This document shows positions 61,300 through 64,000 of a DNA stretch of 64,000 bases, piece by piece. A program made the translations under genes and the position numbers. Position 1 is the first letter of the stretch. Each line of letters begins with the position of its first letter. The DNA is taken from the NCBI RefSeq assembly GCF_016711335.1, contig NZ_JADJTF010000001.1:3534001-3598000 (forward strand), written 5' to 3'. This DNA comes from Thiofilum sp. Lineage in GTDB: Bacteria; Pseudomonadota; Gammaproteobacteria; Thiotrichales; Thiotrichaceae. The notes under the pieces were generated by a model. It made no database searches and was not told where the DNA came from. It saw only the letters and a list, made by a program, of their open reading frames with translations.

Positions 61300-63555
61300 G
61301 TGAGTTTGGATCACAAACCCTTGTCTTTGCGTTCAACCACGCAAATAGCCTCACGCCATGTGTCCTTGGCTTCGGGTACTTTATTAGCACTAGGCAGTAC
61401 ATTGCTCATGCCTATCAGTCACGCGGCTGATACGTCCGCTACCCCTGTTACTAGCGAAAAGATGCTAGAAGGTGTCACTGTTACTGCCAAACGCAAACCT
61501 GTCACTGCTGCGGCTGCCAATCCTAATGCCGACCCTGAAGCTCCGTATAAGATTGATAAATCAGGTAATAGTAAGTTCACCGAACCACTCCTCAATGTTT
61601 CTAAAACCATTACCGTAGTGGGTAAAGAGCAGCTTAAAGACTCAGGCACAACTGCGCTGAAAGAACTGATGCGCTCTCAACCGGGTATTACTTTAGGCAC
61701 AGGTGAGGGTGGTAATGCAGTAGGTGATCGCTTTATCATTCGTGGTTTTGATAGCCGTAACGACCTGTTCACTGATGGTCTGCGTGATCCGGGAGTGACT
61801 ACCCGTGAAGTATTCAATACTGAACAAATTGAAATTGCTAAAGGTCCTAGCTCTACTTTTGCAGGGCGTGGCACTACAGGGGGAGCAGTCAATAGCGTTA
61901 GTAAAAAACCTCAAAGTACTCATTTCGCTAAAGGCTCGGTCACAGTAGGCAATGACAAACGTGTCACGCTAGATGCTAACCGTGTGCTGAGCGATAAACT
62001 AAAAGTCCGAGCCAATGTGATGGTGCAAGACTCTGAAGTCGCGGGACGTAATGAGGTGTTTGATAAGCGTAAAGGGTTGGCATTCGCAGCAGACTACCAA
62101 GCCACTGATAAAGTGAGTGTTTTAGTCGACTATTATCACTTAAAAGGTGAATCTATTCCCGACTTTGGACACCCTTGGGATCCCACTACTAATAGGCCCG
62201 TCAATGTCAAGCGCGATAATTTCTACGGTATTGTAGGGCGTGACTTTCAAGACACCTCCGCCGATATTTTCACAACTACGCTACAAGTCGATTTTTCTGA
62301 TAATACCCGCTTAACCAGCAAAATGCGGGCTGGTGAAACCACGAATGATTATGTAGCAGGTGCACCAGAAGGTGCGAATATCGCAGCAGGTACTGTCCAA
62401 TCGCGTGCTAAATCCGGTGGTTTTACGAATAAGATTATTGGTAATAACACTCAGATAACTCATGAACGCCATAGCGGTAATACTGAGCATACTATTATTG
62501 CCGGCTTTGATGTTAGCAACGAGGAGGTTAGTAATCAGCCCTATGTATCTACTACGGTAGTGGTCGATATTCAAAACCCGAATAATAAGCCAACGAGTGT
62601 ACCTAGCGTCACCCGCCGTGATTTTGCCTCTACTTTGAAGGCTCAATCACGCTCTCTTTATGCCATGGACACCATCAAGTTTAACGAGCAATGGCAATTG
62701 TTTGGTGGCTTACGCTACGATCAATTCAAAATTCACAATAACCCTATTAACTATGCTACCGGAGTACCTACTGGCTCAGCTCGCTATGATCGAGGCTTTA
62801 CTAATGGTCATGTAGGCTTAGTCTTTAAGCCTAAAGCCAATGCTAGTGTGTATACCTCCTACAGTACCTCCTCCAACCTACCCGGTGAAATGTATGACGG
62901 CGTGGGTGATGTTGCCTATGGGGGTCTAACCGAAGCTATTCAAGACTTTAAACCCGAACAAAACAAAAGTATTGAACTAGGCACTAAATGGAATGTGGCG
63001 AATGATAATCTAGCCTTAAGTGCCGCCGTTTTCCAAACCGATAAAAAGAATAAAATTGAGTCCTTACGAGCGGGTGCGGTGACTACCTATCATCAAACAG
63101 GTGCTATTCGTGTCAAGGGAATTGAGTTCGGTGTATCGGGTAATCCCACTCCCAAACTCAATTTATCCGGTGGCTTAACCTATATGGATACTGAAGTAAC
63201 TCACTCAGCCGATCCTACTATCATTGGTAAAGAAGTGGCTAACGTTGCCGCCAAGAGTGCTAGCCTACAAACTAAATACCAAGTCACACCTAAACTTGCC
63301 GTAGGTGGTACGGTCGTGCATACGGGCAAAATCAAAGGTGGAGCCTTTGCCGCCACCACTGACCGAGAACTGCCCTCCTCGAATCGCTTAGATTTGATGG
63401 CACAGTACAAACTGTCCAAAAAGTTGACGGCTCAACTTAATGTCAATAACGCTACAGACGAGACTATATACGAAGCGCTTTATCGTAGTGGTTCACCCTT
63501 TACCTACGTCGCTCCGGGGCGTGCCGTCAATGTAACCTTTAACTACGATTTCTAA
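61300..63555 (+). CDS. fiu: Catecholate-type TonB-dependent siderophore receptor (Fiu-like)
   Basis: Outer-membrane receptor of about 751 residues with a long leader ending near SHAAD, a TonB-box-like VTVTAKRK, a plug with VFNTEQIEIAKGPSSTFAGRG (in parts) and SVSKKPQ, and a barrel ending NVTFNYDF. The plug motifs and the piuC gene downstream match Fiu/PiuA receptors for catecholates. GTG at 61300 has GGGAG 8 bases upstream; a TTG at 61285 is the alternative start. Confidence 0.9.
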   Translation: MSLDHKPLSLRSTTQIASRHVSLASGTLLALGSTLLMPISHAADTSATPVTSEKMLEGVTVTAKRKPVTAAAANPNADPEAPYKIDKSGNSKFTEPLLNVSKTITVVGKEQLKDSGTTALKELMRSQPGITLGTGEGGNAVGDRFIIRGFDSRNDLFTDGLRDPGVTTREVFNTEQIEIAKGPSSTFAGRGTTGGAVNSVSKKPQSTHFAKGSVTVGNDKRVTLDANRVLSDKLKVRANVMVQDSEVAGRNEVFDKRKGLAFAADYQATDKVSVLVDYYHLKGESIPDFGHPWDPTTNRPVNVKRDNFYGIVGRDFQDTSADIFTTTLQVDFSDNTRLTSKMRAGETTNDYVAGAPEGANIAAGTVQSRAKSGGFTNKIIGNNTQITHERHSGNTEHTIIAGFDVSNEEVSNQPYVSTTVVVDIQNPNNKPTSVPSVTRRDFASTLKAQSRSLYAMDTIKFNEQWQLFGGLRYDQFKIHNNPINYATGVPTGSARYDRGFTNGHVGLVFKPKANASVYTSYSTSSNLPGEMYDGVGDVAYGGLTEAIQDFKPEQNKSIELGTKWNVANDNLALSAAVFQTDKKNKIESLRAGAVTTYHQTGAIRVKGIEFGVSGNPTPKLNLSGGLTYMDTEVTHSADPTIIGKEVANVAAKSASLQTKYQVTPKLAVGGTVVHTGKIKGGAFAATTDRELPSSNRLDLMAQYKLSKKLTAQLNVNNATDETIYEALYRSGSPFTYVAPGRAVNVTFNYDF

Positions 63556-63627
63556 TAGTCATCATATGTCCTTGATTCAGTACTCTGTCACTTAGCTCCA
63601 CAGAGTCCGGTTTCACTGGGCTTGTTT

Positions 63628-63660
63628 ACTCTCTCGTCCTACAGCGAGAGAGTATCTTTT
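63628..63660 (+). terminator. Intrinsic terminator after Fiu-type receptor
   Basis: A perfect 9-base inverted repeat (ACTCTCTCG / CGAGAGAGT) with an 8-base loop is followed by ATCTTTT. It lies about 70 bases after the receptor stop and 15 bases before piuC, so read-through to piuC may be partial. Confidence 0.65.
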
Positions 63661-63674
63661 AAGGATGCAACCTT

Positions 63675-64000
63675 ATGTTACTCACCCTACCCCAAGTACT
63701 CAGCCCTGAAGCAGTCGACTATTGTCGCAACCAATTATTAAGCGCCGAATGGGTCGATGGTAAGGCGACCGCCGGGCAACAATCCGCCCAAGCCAAATAC
63801 AATCACCAACTACCTGAATCCAGCCCCATCGCTCGCGCTTTGGGTGATTTTATTCTTGATGCCTTGGTGCAATGCCCTACCTTCATCGCCGCCGCGTTAC
63901 CGCTCAAAATCTTCCCACCGCTTTTTAATTGCTATCAAGACGGCGGGCATTTTGGCACGCATGTGGATAACTCGATTCGCCATATTCCGGGCACGATTGT
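63675..64000 (+). CDS. piuC: Fe2+/2-oxoglutarate-dependent dioxygenase PiuC (cut by window edge)
   Basis: The first 108 residues are visible and are typical of PiuC/YbiX: LPQVLSPEAVDYCR, the AEWVDGKATAGQQSAQAK stretch, FPPLFNCY and the iron-binding H-x-D in FGTHVDN. The second His is beyond the window. PiuC genes commonly follow Fiu/PiuA-type receptors and are iron-regulated, probably modifying siderophores or related molecules. Confidence 0.93.
   Translation, partial: MLLTLPQVLSPEAVDYCRNQLLSAEWVDGKATAGQQSAQAKYNHQLPESSPIARALGDFILDALVQCPTFIAAALPLKIFPPLFNCYQDGGHFGTHVDNSIRHIPGTI

Overview
The window reads as chromosomal DNA of a gammaproteobacterium of moderate GC, most like the Thiothrix/Thiotrichales group. 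This is inferred from gene content and protein similarity recalled by eye; no search was run. Gene density is high and nearly all genes belong to recognisable proteobacterial families. Both window edges cut genes: an ECF-type sigma factor at the left and piuC at the right.

Layout. 0-7.6 kb holds housekeeping and stress genes: sigma factor tail with a small membrane protein, signal peptidase I, lipocalin, PurT, a MATE exporter, an Old Yellow Enzyme with a divergent LysR regulator, and a pirin. 7.9-15.3 kb is a polyol (sorbitol/mannitol) operon: binding protein, two permeases, ATPase, mannitol-type dehydrogenase, SDR polyol dehydrogenase and an AraC/MtlR-like regulator. 15.3-17 kb has a duplicated 116-bp sequence, then SbtA (bicarbonate transporter) with its PII-like partner SbtB. 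17.0-26.0 kb is a complete selenocysteine and formate dehydrogenase block on the minus strand: selC tRNA, selB, selA, fdhE, fdhI, fdhH and fdhG. The fdhG gene is read through an in-frame UGA followed by a textbook SECIS hairpin.

26.2-38.8 kb is the accessory part and the most unusual. It holds a 768-residue tail-anchored heptad-repeat protein, a CHAT/caspase-like protein, an Rpn-like nuclease, a secreted caspase with Sel1 repeats, a membrane-anchored FGE/SUMF1-domain protein, a Phd/VapC toxin-antitoxin pair, a small membrane protein, a secreted TPR protein with 47-residue tandem repeats and a Uma2 remnant. Three of these (CHAT, SUMF1 and the small membrane protein) share a short helical module resembling an effector-associated adaptor domain. 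The small membrane protein and the TPR protein also share a second, cysteine-containing module with identical spacing. I infer a caspase-like, membrane-linked signalling or conflict system.

38.9-54.0 kb returns to housekeeping genes: DUF3144-argB, a GMC oxidoreductase, ybeZ-ybeY-corC, a degenerate Hpt protein, PPK2, grxD, a PfkB sugar kinase, hflK-hflC-DUF2065-hisZ-purA and tcdA. 54.0-64.0 kb is an iron region: two complementary bacterioferritin subunits, Bfd, a small lipoprotein with exbB-exbD-tonB behind a Fur-box-like palindrome, a DJ-1/PfpI protein with a TonB-dependent receptor, and a Fiu-type receptor followed by piuC. A 111-bp segment carrying the Fur-box half is duplicated between the tonB operon promoter and the Fiu-type receptor promoter, so both uptake systems probably share iron control.
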